From NCBI RefSeq assembly GCF_910592395.1, contig NC_088308.1:6523001-6587000 (forward strand): a stretch of 64,000 nucleotides of DNA, given 5' to 3'. A model generated the notes under the pieces. It made no database searches. It was not told the origin of the DNA and saw only the letters and a list, made by a program, of their open reading frames with translations. Of the stretch, positions 26,400-37,900 are shown one piece after another. Numbering within the stretch: the stretch's first letter is position 1; every line of letters starts with the position of its first letter. This stretch comes from Lineus longissimus (taxonomy: Eukaryota; Nemertea; Pilidiophora; Heteronemertea; Lineidae). A program made the position numbers and the translations under genes.

Positions 26400-26662
26400 A
26401 CCTCGCGCTTCCCTGCGCGATCTCGTGATATTTGGGTGGTCGATCGCTCCGGTCAACCTTGTGTCAACCTTGTATCAGGAATTGGCGGAGGCGCAATGAC
26501 TTGGGACAAGGCCGCATCATCAGGACTGTGTGTGTCCTCCAAAACAGTCGGAAAACCAATGGTAATGATGACAATGTTGCCTGCTGCGCAGCTAGACGGA
26601 AGCCAAGGCTCTATAATGCGTGCGTGGATACCTGCTCCGGGGTTGACAATCTTAAGTCTTAA
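26400..26662. other. Short GC-richer segment open in three frames
   Basis: About 260 bases richer in G+C than their surroundings. Two plus frames and one minus frame are open together. The plus frame from 26400 ends at TAA (26667-26669) and includes SGIGGGAMTWDKAASSG. The minus frame includes NPGAGIHARIIEPWLPSSCA. Composition alone can open several frames at once. It could be a decayed exon on either strand, but I do not recognise the product. Confidence 0.15.
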
Positions 26663-27073
26663 CTCGTAACATATAAAATGAGGAGAGGGATACATTTATC
26701 TTATCTTGACTCCCCCCCCCCCCCGGCCCACAGCAATTCACAATCGTCTATAGTGTCATTATCACGAATTCCACTATACCAGATTACTGAGTTTTCCTTT
26801 GTGCCTCACCACTGATTCTTATTGATGGGGTTCATAAATGATATACCGCAGAGTTCCTATATGATATTTGATTTCACTTTTTGTTCATTTGATATATGGA
26901 CGAACCCTAGCACCATACTTCGTGATTTGTCATATTCAAAGGAAAATATCAGAATGTGGCTGACATACAGAAATTGCCCAGCTGTAATTGCGGCTGTCAT
27001 TCGCAGAAGTTAATTGTGTAGATGACAGAATGCATCGACGGCATATACAATTGAATTGGTGAAATGAAAGTAT
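26663..27073. other. Non-coding stretch with a C-run
   Basis: A run of about 14 C lies at 26712-26725. Otherwise there is unique AT-rich DNA with no recognised gene. Confidence 0.5.
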
Positions 27074-27760
27074 GGGATAGTTGACCGCCGGAACAGGGCA
27101 AAAGTGCATCCGGTCCAGTTAACATGTGCGTCCACCGGTACAGGGAAAGTACTTTCGGTGCAGTTGATACAGATGTCCGCCAATACAGTTGGGAGAAGTG
27201 CATCGGGGCAGTGGGCACAGATATGTCAGCGAGTACAGTGGGGAGATGTGCATCGGGGCAGTGGGCACAGAGATGTCAGCGAGTAAAGTTGGGAGATGTG
27301 CATCGGGGCAGTGGGCACAGAGATGTCAGCGAGTAAAGTTGGGAGATGTGCATCAGGGCAGTGGGCACAGAGATGTCAGCGAGTACAGTTGGGAGATGTG
27401 CATCGGGGCAGTTGGCACAGAGATATCAGCGAGTACAGTTGGGAGATGTGCATCGGGGCAGTGGGCACAGAGATATCAGCGAGTACAGTTGGGAGATGTG
27501 CATCGGGGCAGTGGGCACAGAGATGTCAGCGAGTACAGTTGGGAGATGTGCATCGGGGCATGGACACAGAGATGTCAGCGAGTACAGTGGGGAGATGTGC
27601 ATCGGGGCAGTGGACACAGAGATGTCAGCGGGTACAGTTGGGAGATGTGCATCGCGGCAGTGTCACAGAGATGTCAGCGGCTACAGTTGGGAGAAGTGCA
27701 TAGGGGCAGTGGACACGGAGATGTCAGCGGTTACAGTCGGGAGACGTACATCTGCGGACG
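27074..27760. repeat. Minisatellite, 50-bp unit, about 13 copies
   Basis: The unit begins ACAGTTGGGAGATGTGCATC, continues GGGGCAGTGGGCACAGAGAT and ends GTCAGCGAGT. Central copies (about 27180-27600) are nearly identical, while the first two and last three are diverged or carry deletions, the usual pattern of internal homogenisation. Because 50 is not a multiple of 3, any frame cycles through all three phases every 150 bases. The same 50-residue period (MCIGAVGTEMSA..., GRCASGQWAQRC..., GDVHRGSGHRDV...) therefore appears in every plus frame. The long frames here (up to 229 codons, 27346-28035) are a product of this array plus a stop-free tail, not evidence of a gene. Confidence 0.95.
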
Positions 27761-27885
27761 ATACGCCAACTAATGGACAAGTACATGTACGTACGTTGAC
27801 GCGCAAGTGTTCAAGTGAACGGATTCACTCACGACTTTACTTGGTGGATAACGAAATCTCTCTCCTGTTTCCAAAAATAAAAGAA

Positions 27886-27978
27886 AGATTTTCGCGGCTC
27901 TTATTAAAATTCGAACCGAGACTATTCGCGAAATCTAGAAATATAAAACTCTTGCAAATATTTTGCGGTTTACAGTAT
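27886..27978. mobile_element. MITE relic ending GCGGTTTACAGTA
   Basis: Contains TTCGCGGCTC, ATTCGCGAAATC and a terminal TTTTGCGGTTTACAGTATA (GCGGTTTACA exact at 27965-27974). It is oriented opposite to the copy at 3196. The outer left end is not clear. The 50-bp minisatellite lies about 130 bases to the left. Confidence 0.5.
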
Positions 27979-30333
27979 ACTTATAAGCCCTTCCGGCTCA
28001 TGCAGTTGCCTTCCTTAAAGAGAAGAACTCCTTAGAAATGTCCTCGTGGCTTATGTCATTACGCTCCAAAGGGTAATCTACATTTTGTAAGTACATGTGT
28101 GTTGTGTCGGTTTGGGTCATCAAAACTACATTTGCTCGCGTATATACCAGCTGCAGGTGCGCCCTTAGACAATATACTTAGTGTAAGGATGTCATTTATA
28201 ACACCCGTTTTACCAAATTTAAGGTCAGCCTACTTAAGTGTTACAATGAAGATTGCAAGTGTGACTATCTCTGATCTGTCCTTGTGGTTTGCCCTCAACG
28301 CACTCGTTTGAAATATGCAAAGAATGAATAAATCTTGACAAGTATGATTACTGTGCGTCCAGCTTGTATTTGCAAGGGGGCATAATATGGATATTCAGAA
28401 ACAAATGAGCTTACTGGAACATTTGCAGTAACAAAAATGATATGAAGACAAGGTATTTCCTGGCGTAGAGGGTAACGCAAAACGTAAACTTCCCAAGCAA
28501 TGGAGTTAGCATAATGTGTTTGTCTACAGCACGACGTCCACCAATCAATTCGTTTATCATCAGTGGTATTACTAACCCAAGCGGCCTTATTTGGTAGATC
28601 ACCACTAATATACCAAGTCGTTATCTGGCGCCACCCTTCATCAGTTAGGCAAGGGAGTATAGCAATAACCCGCCCTTCTCCCGAGTTCGTGGCAACCAGC
28701 CATCGAAGGGGTCCTGCAATCGACCGGGTAAATGATATCCTCTAGACGACCGTATCACCAATAGAAATCTTAATTACACCGACCGCAAATCGATTACGAG
28801 TCCTTACGGCCTTAAGCGTATATAAATCTCTTTTTATAATTGGTGAAATATAGAATATCTCCGACAGCGATATGGCTGTAGCACGTTGGCGAGTCAATAG
28901 TCTGGGTCTACAGAATTGTTGTAAGGAACATCTCATCCCCCACACACATGCTTGTATATTCTAAGTCAACGAGCATATACGTGGTGTAATTCAGCAAGTC
29001 ATTTCGTTAATAGCATAGCTATTTAACCATACGTGTACCGAGTGCTAATATTTCATATATGTAATTGACATCAAGTATGTTGCCACTTGTTGCTACTTGA
29101 ATACGGTGAAAATATCATTCGATGGAGTAAATCGACTTATCAGCGCTTATAGCAATCCTTTTCATTTGTCCCGGGTGCAATTTATAATAACTTTCCGGCA
29201 GAAACTAATATGAGTGACCCTTAACCGTAATGTTTGATATACATACAGATATACATCAGCTTTGTCAAGGAAAGGGCGAATACGCGTTGCATCGGACAAT
29301 TCTTGCTTGTGACAGAACTGATTCTACACTGAGAAGATGCCTTGCCTTCTGTTTATTTCAAGACTAACAAGAAAACTTAAAGGAAATCTGATCAAACAAA
29401 ACATGCGATTTTCCAAATAGCTTTTGGCCTTGATCATTTGCCTCTATCTGGTAGCGTTCATATCTATTTCGACGATTCTTTGATTCCTATCAGAATCTTC
29501 ATTTAAATAATATTTGCTCTACCGTGACTTCTGTGTGTGTGTGGCTTTATCAATAGATAATAATATTCTGTTCGTATTTTTCAGTGGCTGACGTCAGTTA
29601 CTCTGGAAAAAACCTTGAAGAAGCTAGTTACCTTTGATTCAGATGCATTGGAAAACCGTACCACTGGATCAGATGTCGGCATAGAAGAAAAAGCATTTCG
29701 AATTACTCATGCATTCTCAAGTTTTACGCCTGTTCGGTTTGTGAAATTCTAACATTTCTTTTTTGGGCTCAATTAGAGATTGTAGAGAACTCCAGCGACG
29801 TGACACGCAGTGAACAGGTACAACATGTCACAGACTCATCGATGATGAGGTGGTAATGGTATATCAAATCCGCCACAATCAATCTGAATCAACGATTTTC
29901 ATCATATTAGTTGGCAGTTCCAGTGGCAATTAATTATGTGTCTTTCGTCGTTAGACAAGTGACGTGACCAGACTAGCTGGCCATAAGATTTATTTTTCGT
30001 CATTGAACACCATAGGCAACACAGACCGCGACGATATACACTCGAATGAACGAAATCGTAGTTTCAGGTGATTGCTATTGATATAAAATACGAAGTACGT
30101 TTTGTCTAGTTGCTGGAAAATATTCGAATAGGCAGTAGAGATAGCACTGTAACTCCTCTAAGACGTCTACATTGCCCAAGTTTGTTATATTATGGCAGTT
30201 AAAGAAATCACTTTTCACGGTGGCTGAAAGTATTGGTTTACCTTTGCAATACAATAGAAATAAGGCCCTTCCATTACAGTTTTGGAGGGGTGCAATCGGA
30301 TAAAAAAATGCGGGCCTAACGCCCCTCAAAATG
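27979..30333. other. Non-coding stretch, nothing recognised
   Basis: Short frames only (70 codons or fewer). A TGACGTCA palindrome lies at 29589-29596. No promoter, RNA gene or transposon end was identified. Confidence 0.55.
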
Positions 30334-30582
30334 AACTAATAATAATAATAATAATAATAATTGAGTTCTTATATAGCGCATTTCCAGGTTCCCTGCTCAA
30401 TGCGCTTTTGGGACTACATTATTATCATCCCGGTCTCCACAGAAATCAATCTGGGGTTTCAATGAGCGCTCGATTGAACTCGACCAGTAGGAAGTTTCTA
30501 AGTGGCGACTCAGCCGGGAATCGAACCCACGACCTTCCGGTTATGAGACCGGCTCTCTGCCATTGCGCCACCCCGCTTCCAG
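30334..30582 (-). mobile_element. tRNA-Met-like SINE with (ATT)n tail
   Basis: Read on the minus strand, the head (30582 to about 30500) is tRNA-like. It has a box A with TGGCGCAATGG, an anticodon region GGTCTCATAACCGG with a CAT anticodon, and a box B GGTCGTGGGTTCGATTCCCG. The body contains AATGCGCTATATAAGAA, and the element ends in (ATT)n, seen on the plus strand as (AAT)8 at 30336-30360. The anticodon arm is one base short and the acceptor arms do not pair, so this is not a functional tRNA. It should have an internal RNA polymerase III promoter. Bodies with GCGCTATATAAGA next to such tails are common in marine invertebrate SINEs (recalled). No target duplication was found. Confidence 0.85.
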
Positions 30583-31483
30583 TCTTTTGTATGTTTCCTT
30601 TGTGTCGTCATTTCCTCTACAAGTAAGCACGTGTTTTTCTTCGGTACACCGATACCTTCAGCAGCCGTGCTTTCGGTTTGATCCAAGAATAAATAAAACC
30701 TTTTCAAATCTTCGTTATCCGCGAAATCCGCAATACTAAAAAGTAGAAGTTGGTAAATATTTTCTCGAGCGGCAAGGCTTGTTTACATTCGCTCACATTT
30801 TCGGTCTATTTTTTCAGATGCCCTAATTTGACCATTTCGGTGCCAAATCCTCATCATGGCAAGGTCCAAGATTATTTACACCTACATCCATAGTGAAATG
30901 CTAAAACCATCCCGTGTATTAATAATATATTATTTGCACTTGTTGATTCTACCAGATTTGCCTTGACATTAATTCCACAATGGAACAAAATCCGCCTTTG
31001 TAAACGACATTTACATATCGTATAGCGGAGAAAGTCAATAAGTTGATAACCAATATCACTGAACACATTCAGTCAACATCTCTCCTTGTTTAGCAATGCT
31101 AATCTTACATGATTGCACCGGACAATTTCCGATTCAGAAAATCGAAAGCCTTATTACAATATGAAATGAAGGCTATATTCTACAGTACAACTATGGAAAA
31201 CTCGATTTCAGTCTTGAATAATTAGCAGACTCGTGGACCAGATGAGTGATGAGGGTGATAAATCTAGTTGGGCAGCAGCTTCAAGTTTTTCTGTTTCAGA
31301 ACCGATTTTAATTGTGAAAAAGAACACAGATGGGCTAGATAAAGGAAATGATAGATATACTGTACATCAAATAATTTGATTTGTATTTGTTTTAGGGTAT
31401 ACCAGGAAATTTTGAGTTACAGTTTGTGAGTTCATATAAAAACGTATCGCTGTACTTTTGTGCCGAGGATTATACAACAAGAG
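30583..31483. other. Non-coding stretch
   Basis: TTCGTTATCCGCGAAATCCGC at about 30710-30730 resembles the TTCGCG MITE interiors elsewhere in the window, but no ends are visible. No gene recognised. Confidence 0.45.
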
Positions 31484-31491
31484 TATAAAAG
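31484..31491 (+). promoter_or_regulatory. Candidate TATA box (TATAAAAG)
   Basis: A consensus TATAAAAG. If used, initiation would fall near 31514 in GCCATCATCAACT. The next 298 bases contain no ATG, and the first ATG after it (31790) has a strong Kozak context. That arrangement is suggestive but unproven. Confidence 0.3.
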
Positions 31492-31789
31492 AAGCCTGGT
31501 GAATACGCTTCCACGCCATCATCAACTGGAAACCGGCAGTTCTAAAAACGGCTTCATCAACTACAGTATTCTTGATAGCTCCTTATCTGTACAGGACGGT
31601 ACATATTTATTTTTGCCTGGAGCATTTGTCCCTTGATACAAAATTGCGCAAAATTGGCTTTGCGAAGGCGTTGCTGCTATTATAGAACGGATTCAACCCA
31701 AAACGTGGTCGTCTTTATCATTGGCGCGGACATCTGATTTGACATCCGGAGCAAAGAGTCATTTTTCTCGAGGAAGTTCATTTTTAACC

Positions 31790-31999
31790 ATGGATTTTCC
31801 TTTTCATAGCGTAGATGGACACTTCAAGACAGCCTCACATATAAACAATTTCACTGGCAAGAAGCCTGCAAAACTTTGTTGTGAAATGAAAACTTTGCCC
31901 GGTATTACGTCCCAAAGTTTAATGCGCTTTTTTAGGCCACCCGATACAGCCTGGCGACGTTCGCAGAAAATGACACTAGAGATCCGGGACATAAAATAA
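31790..31999 (+). CDS. Hypothetical 69-residue protein
   Basis: The start is in context AACCATGG, matching the strong Kozak consensus at -3 and +4. It is the first ATG after the TATAAAAG at 31484. The product starts MDFPFHSVDGHF, has a CC pair near residue 33 and a basic C-terminal half (RRSQK). No signal peptide, membrane segment or known domain is seen. The frame is open further upstream but without an ATG. No AATAAA follows closely; AATAAT occurs just after the stop. It could also be a first coding exon. This is the window's most plausible gene signal, and it remains weak. Confidence 0.2.
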   Translation: MDFPFHSVDGHFKTASHINNFTGKKPAKLCCEMKTLPGITSQSLMRFFRPPDTAWRRSQKMTLEIRDIK

Positions 32000-34900
32000 T
32001 GACAGAAAAATAATAGCACGAAATCGGATCAGTGCATTGCTCCTAGCGCATTTAATCATTATCCGAGTGCATCGATGCAGTAACAGATCCTTAAAAGAGG
32101 ACAAGAAATCGAGAATTCTTCTTCCATCAAGTTTAATGCAGTCTTTTATTCAGATTTTTAGGAATTTAATCTCATTAGTCGTCTCCCTACTTCCTATCCT
32201 GACAGTTTTTCTTTAATGACTTGTAGATTAAGGTAGAGTTGTGGTGCCGCGTCTGTAATCGCAAACCGATCTTCCGATTCGATGTTCCCAGATCGAGCAT
32301 CTTGATCAGTTTCTCATGACATCCTGATTATCAGTTATCACCCTATTCGGTCTCGTATCAATCATTGTACACAATATTTATTCAGGATTCTTGTGAGACT
32401 CATTGAGTTTCTTTCAATCGGCTTAACCGCGGTTTGTCACCAACTTGGGCACAACTTGCTCATGATTACAGAATCATGATTTTTTATACGTTGTTTGCAA
32501 CTGATAAAGGAGTGGTTCACCGGGAGGACGTTCTCCTTTCGTACGAGTCATTATTTAGTGATTTCGCTTGGGATGGAAAAGAAGGCTTGCCGTATAAATG
32601 TGAAAAATAGATAGGAATACCGGCCAAAGGACACCAGCCTGACCACAAAGCTCCGGGCTGCGTGGTGGAACTCTCAAGGACAGCCGACTTCGTAACCTGG
32701 CCAAAAACGGACGACTGTCCAGCGTGCAACTAAATAATTTCGAGCGTAGAGGAAGATACCAAACGAATTAGGAACGTCAGTTGGTGCGTTCTCTTTCGAG
32801 GGACGGTTATAAACTATGTGACGTTAATCTATTTCTGTACATTCCAACTTCATCAACTATGATGAATAATGGACAATCAAACTTCTAAGTTTTCCTTCAA
32901 GTTGTCACCAAAATGTTGCTTCCTGGAAAATCAGTCTTGAATAGACTTTTGTCATATCCAAACAATATCTCATTTTATAATAACATGCAATTAAGTGTTG
33001 TTATTATTAAAGCACGATGTCTGCCCATAACATATCAAATTTCTTTTGAAATTGCAAGGAAACCTTAAGCGACCTAATATTGTGGTATAGAATATCGCCT
33101 TTGAGCAGTTCCTTTCAAGCTTATTCCTATGTAGTTTTAATACGGCTTTCTCTATAATCTACCAAGAGATTACCATGGAAACAAAACTATCGTTTTAGAC
33201 TAATTTGGCACGCCTGTTTCTTGTATGGCGGCTAGTTGCTGGGGAACGTCATGCAGGAACATCGCCGTGTCAGTTTGAATTTCACCTTTGTTTCACGTCA
33301 AACACTGCAATGTGTCCTCTTCTACAAGCTTTCATTTATGTGAGGAGAGTGATATACCCATAATTTGGGCAATGTTTCGAATATCAAAAGCGAAATCTGT
33401 ACAATGTTCCAATTACTAATGGCGTGCTTTTTATGTAAGAATGTAAGATTGTTGCCTTATAAGATTTCCAATCATGTGTACCGCGATGGCAGTTTGCTAT
33501 ATCGGCGTGAGCTAAAGTTCGACCACGGGAGCACTCGGGCAGGGCGAAAACTTTCCGCACCCACGCAATGAGTTATGCGCGCTAAAATGACGAATACGCG
33601 TTTTTCCCCGCTCCATAGAGTTGAAACAAATTATAGAGAAACGTCCAGAATTATAAGAAAACTAGTTGCAAATGAACAGGAGAGAAACAAGAATTGAAGA
33701 GGTATGACTCTCCCAGTCCTTAAGCTGTATCCAACAAACCAGTCTGTGTACTCAATCCTGACGGTCGGTAAGTACAATGTAACCGTACGCAATGTGGTGT
33801 TTTTTTGAGTTTGGAAAATCAGCTCTCGGAAACTCCGACGATCTGATACTTGATGACTTCTTCGTCTTCTTGCCGTTTCAGAGGGACTTATTTTGAGATA
33901 AACCCCTGCCATTTTAGTATCTATGGCACACCTCAAATGCCCTAAATGAAGCTGCGTCTGAGATACACCAATTTGCAGTGAAACGTCCTGAAAAACTGTT
34001 TTTCTCTATTAAAGATAATGACGCCTACACTAGTCCCTCCCTTGAATGTCGTATGTAACCTTATCACTTTTGTAAGGAAAGTGAAAAAATACAAGCAGAC
34101 GATATTCGCTCTATTCAACACTGCACATCTTTTTTTGTCCTATCTAAAAGAAATTCAGTTGCTTTGCTTATATCAAAGGTTAACTAATATTCCATACAAG
34201 ATGAAACACAGGCAAATAGCCAGAATCTTGCAAAAACGTTATAACGAACCAGTTGACCGACTTTCTTCACCATGATTGGATCCTTTCATTCAGGACTAAA
34301 GATCAACATCTTCTCTCATGTGGTTTGGATGACATTTCAATGTAATCATTGCACTCAGCAGGGTCAGGTTACAACAATACGAGTTTGCCGAAAACATAAA
34401 TTGTTCTTTGCTATTCTCCAGATATAACAAGTAAACCAAGTTCAGAACTTACAATAAAGTTGTCTTTGATGCACCATGACGCAATAATGCAGAAGGAATT
34501 GTACTATTTTATGTTCTACACACATTACATAGCATAACAGCTTTTGTCTACCCTCACATTGTTATAGTATCCGCACAGACGCAAGGGTCAAGCGATACAT
34601 TCCTCTCCTTCTTGTTACTTCATAAAATATACATTTGGCTTAATGAGAATGTGATAAAAATAACAAGCTATGACATGTATGGTAATCACCTGCTACTGTC
34701 ATGTATTTAGTTCAGCAACTTCTAAAACAAATAACACTCTGACACGAAATCACGGTTTCCGCGAATAGATCGTTCGTTATTCATTACCAAATTTCATGTC
34801 CAACATTGGAACAAAAGACGGTAGGCACTGGATCTGGCCTACTGGCTGCAAATACTTCGGGCCCCTTGGTTAGGTACGATGCAGCTGGATTCGTCACTAA

Positions 34901-37900
34901 GGATTCGTGATAGTTCGAAATTGATAGCAACCGCGCTAATAAATAACATGCTTGGAAACCAACGCAGGCAATTAGCATTTCGATATTGGGTGTTCTGCGT
35001 TCTGCGGATGGTCCGCACATCATGCGACCAAGCATAGAATAATAGGCTTCACACAGCCAATCGTGCTCCACGAGACTAATGCTAACAATTACTTAGCATT
35101 TGCTGCGGTGGCTGTATCGTAGTCAGGTCGAGTGAGGAGATAAAAACAGTACAAATAGAGTAATTGCAGGGCGTAACTCTACATTCAAGTGAAAGCGCAC
35201 GTTTCAACAAACTGATTGAGAATTGATGATGAGATGCATGACGCTTTTGTCCACCACACCATGTACTAAAACGCAGAATGGTTCAGCTATCGGAACTTGA
35301 GATAGAGGGAAACTCCGACAGGTAAATCTGGATAGAAAAGGGGCATTTTCAAAATATGACCAAGTCTCACTGACGTGAGATAAAGACACCGATTTGACGA
35401 CTACATAAATAGGAGGCACACGAATCCCATTCATCCATTTGCTCTGCTGAGGGTATTAAGAGAATACAGAGTCATGGACATGATGGAGCCAAGATGAGTA
35501 AATAATCGGGCCAGTATCCAAACGTTGCAGCAAAATATCTCTATTGACTCTTGTAGATCTGTTGTTATTATATGAGTGGAAATGAACGGTCAATGAGTTG
35601 TAGTAGAATCGGGTGTCGTGGATAACGAAATAATAAGACCTTGGCATTCTGTAATACAGAGGCAGTCATGAAGGAGATATTAGTAAGGTTTCGCGATCCC
35701 GAGCTGATCCGAGAATCAATACACTTTCCCGTTATCAGATATATAGAAATGGGTTTCGCATTCCAGACCGAGATCCAGCAGTGATTGACGCTTTTTCACG
35801 GTTTTCAGTGCTTCAACAGACTGTTTAATAGTGTAGTACGGCCTGTTTTTCACGTTGTCTCGACTTGCTATACTGTATCTGGTCAATCAAATGTGAAAAA
35901 AGCAATTTGCCGCCGAAATGTTCCACAAATTTGCCATGATTTGTTCGATTGATCCCACGGTCCCACGGCCTGATTCACGGTATCCGCTTTCGAGAACAGG
36001 GAGACCTGCCCAAAAACCGATAACATGATATACACAAAAAGTTGTCATTCTTGGTGAAACGGTTCTCGGAACGGGATTGCGAAACCTGGCGTAGTACTCT
36101 CCGGACGGAATCAGGTTGTGATATGAATATTTCATCGACCCTGAACGATGAAGTAGACTTCGTTCTATTCTTCAGACAGTCTCGGATTATTACTTCAGTG
36201 TTTATACTTCATTTATAAGGACTCAACACGTAACAGAAATCCGTTTTTACGAATAATGAAAGTGAACTTCGCACAAAAATCAATTTTAACGTATCTATCG
36301 CTTTCGTTTGTGATTTATTCAAGAGAATTAATCAAAATGGTGTCCCGCTTTGTGGCTTCTGGCACTTAAAACATATCCTCCACAAGATTTATGATACTAA
36401 TATGAAAACAGTCACTTCATTCAATTGCCTTTGCAACTATGTGTTGACTAGACAATATTTATCAATTTCACCAATGTGAAACGTACAGTATGGATAAACA
36501 AATTAAGTCACTAACTTAGTTTTTGTTCAGTCAAAAACCAAAATATGATATTCCCTTGCGTCATATCGCATTATGAAAACGACCTCCGACGATGCAAGGC
36601 AAAAATATTCCAAAAGCCCAATACACGTCTTCTGACGCAGGCATAAAACTATTCATAATTCATTTACATTTAAGTGGTTCATCCAAAACCATCATCGTTT
36701 AAACCCCTAAAGGCGAAATATACTAACCACACGTCATATTCCATGTCCCACGTATAAGCGAGCTGAGCATATTATACAGAAAATTTCAGTAAATGAATTA
36801 CTGTCGAATCTCGTTTATCTAAATAACATTTATGTTGCGCGCGCGGTGGAAATCATAGTCATTCAATATGATTTTTGAATTTATTAAACATTTTATGACT
36901 TAAACTAATTTTCTTAAATCCATGTGGAGTACCAGCTTGAGTTTGTATCGGTAGCGCTAATCATCAATGTTCGAGAACGGCCTGGGGCTGTTAATTATTG
37001 ATTCTGGTCAGACTCGGAATGTGATATTTTAATTGAATCTCCCAGGTGCGTTCATCGGTGCAACTACATGCAGCGTCTATCGGGTGGCTAAACAAATATG
37101 CACTGAAATTTAAGCACCAAAACATCATGATCGAAGCGCTATATATGCTAACGGAATTGTATTTTGCACACATTTAGATAACAATGTGATTTTCTAATGG
37201 TGCAATTCTGAAGACATCACTTGCCTAATTATTACTCTGACGAAAAAAAACAGGCATGAAAAATAATCAAATACCAGGGAAAAGCACATTTGCTACGACA
37301 ACAACCTACTTACAATTTCAAGTTCCCTCTACAAAGAAATATGGGTTAAATAAACGTATGTGCTACACAGCATCGAACGGTTACTCATGGTTTCTTGGTT
37401 CCGGGCAAATTGGGGAAAGTAGGCCTACATAAACGTCGACCCGCTCTTTGATTGTTCCGTCACAGGTGCATATAAAAATAACTGTAACCTTATATAGTGT
37501 TGGCACATACTTTGCATTCGATGCATGTGCAGGAAATTTACCAGAGAGATATAAAAATATAGACAGCTGCCCATGAGTGCAGATCTGTCACGGGATTGTT
37601 AAAAAATACAAAAACAATGAATGCAAACTTTTATTAAGCAAGCTAGTAGAGAATCTGCCAGTGACCTCTTTTCCGTGATATGGCGCTGGCTCACAAAACT
37701 TGCCCAGAGCTTTATTACCGAACTCACTCGTTTAGTCATAATGGAGGCGATACGAACGAAATTCTAGACTAGGCTGGGTTATTTGGTATCATGGCTACTC
37801 CGTAGTTTTGTCACAAATACACCTGTTCAGACTGTTCTATCCAGTCAGGCATGTACAACAAACCGAAATGCCATCTTCAATCGACCGCTGCCTGCCGTAT

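Noticed and set aside
27189-28035. Long plus-strand frames (up to 229 codons) as a repeat-protein gene
   Set aside because: They are produced by a 50-bp minisatellite that is stop-free in all plus frames; the tail runs into a MITE relic.
30500-30580. Functional tRNA-Met gene
   Set aside because: The acceptor stem does not pair, the anticodon arm is one base short, and the sequence continues into a SINE body and tail.
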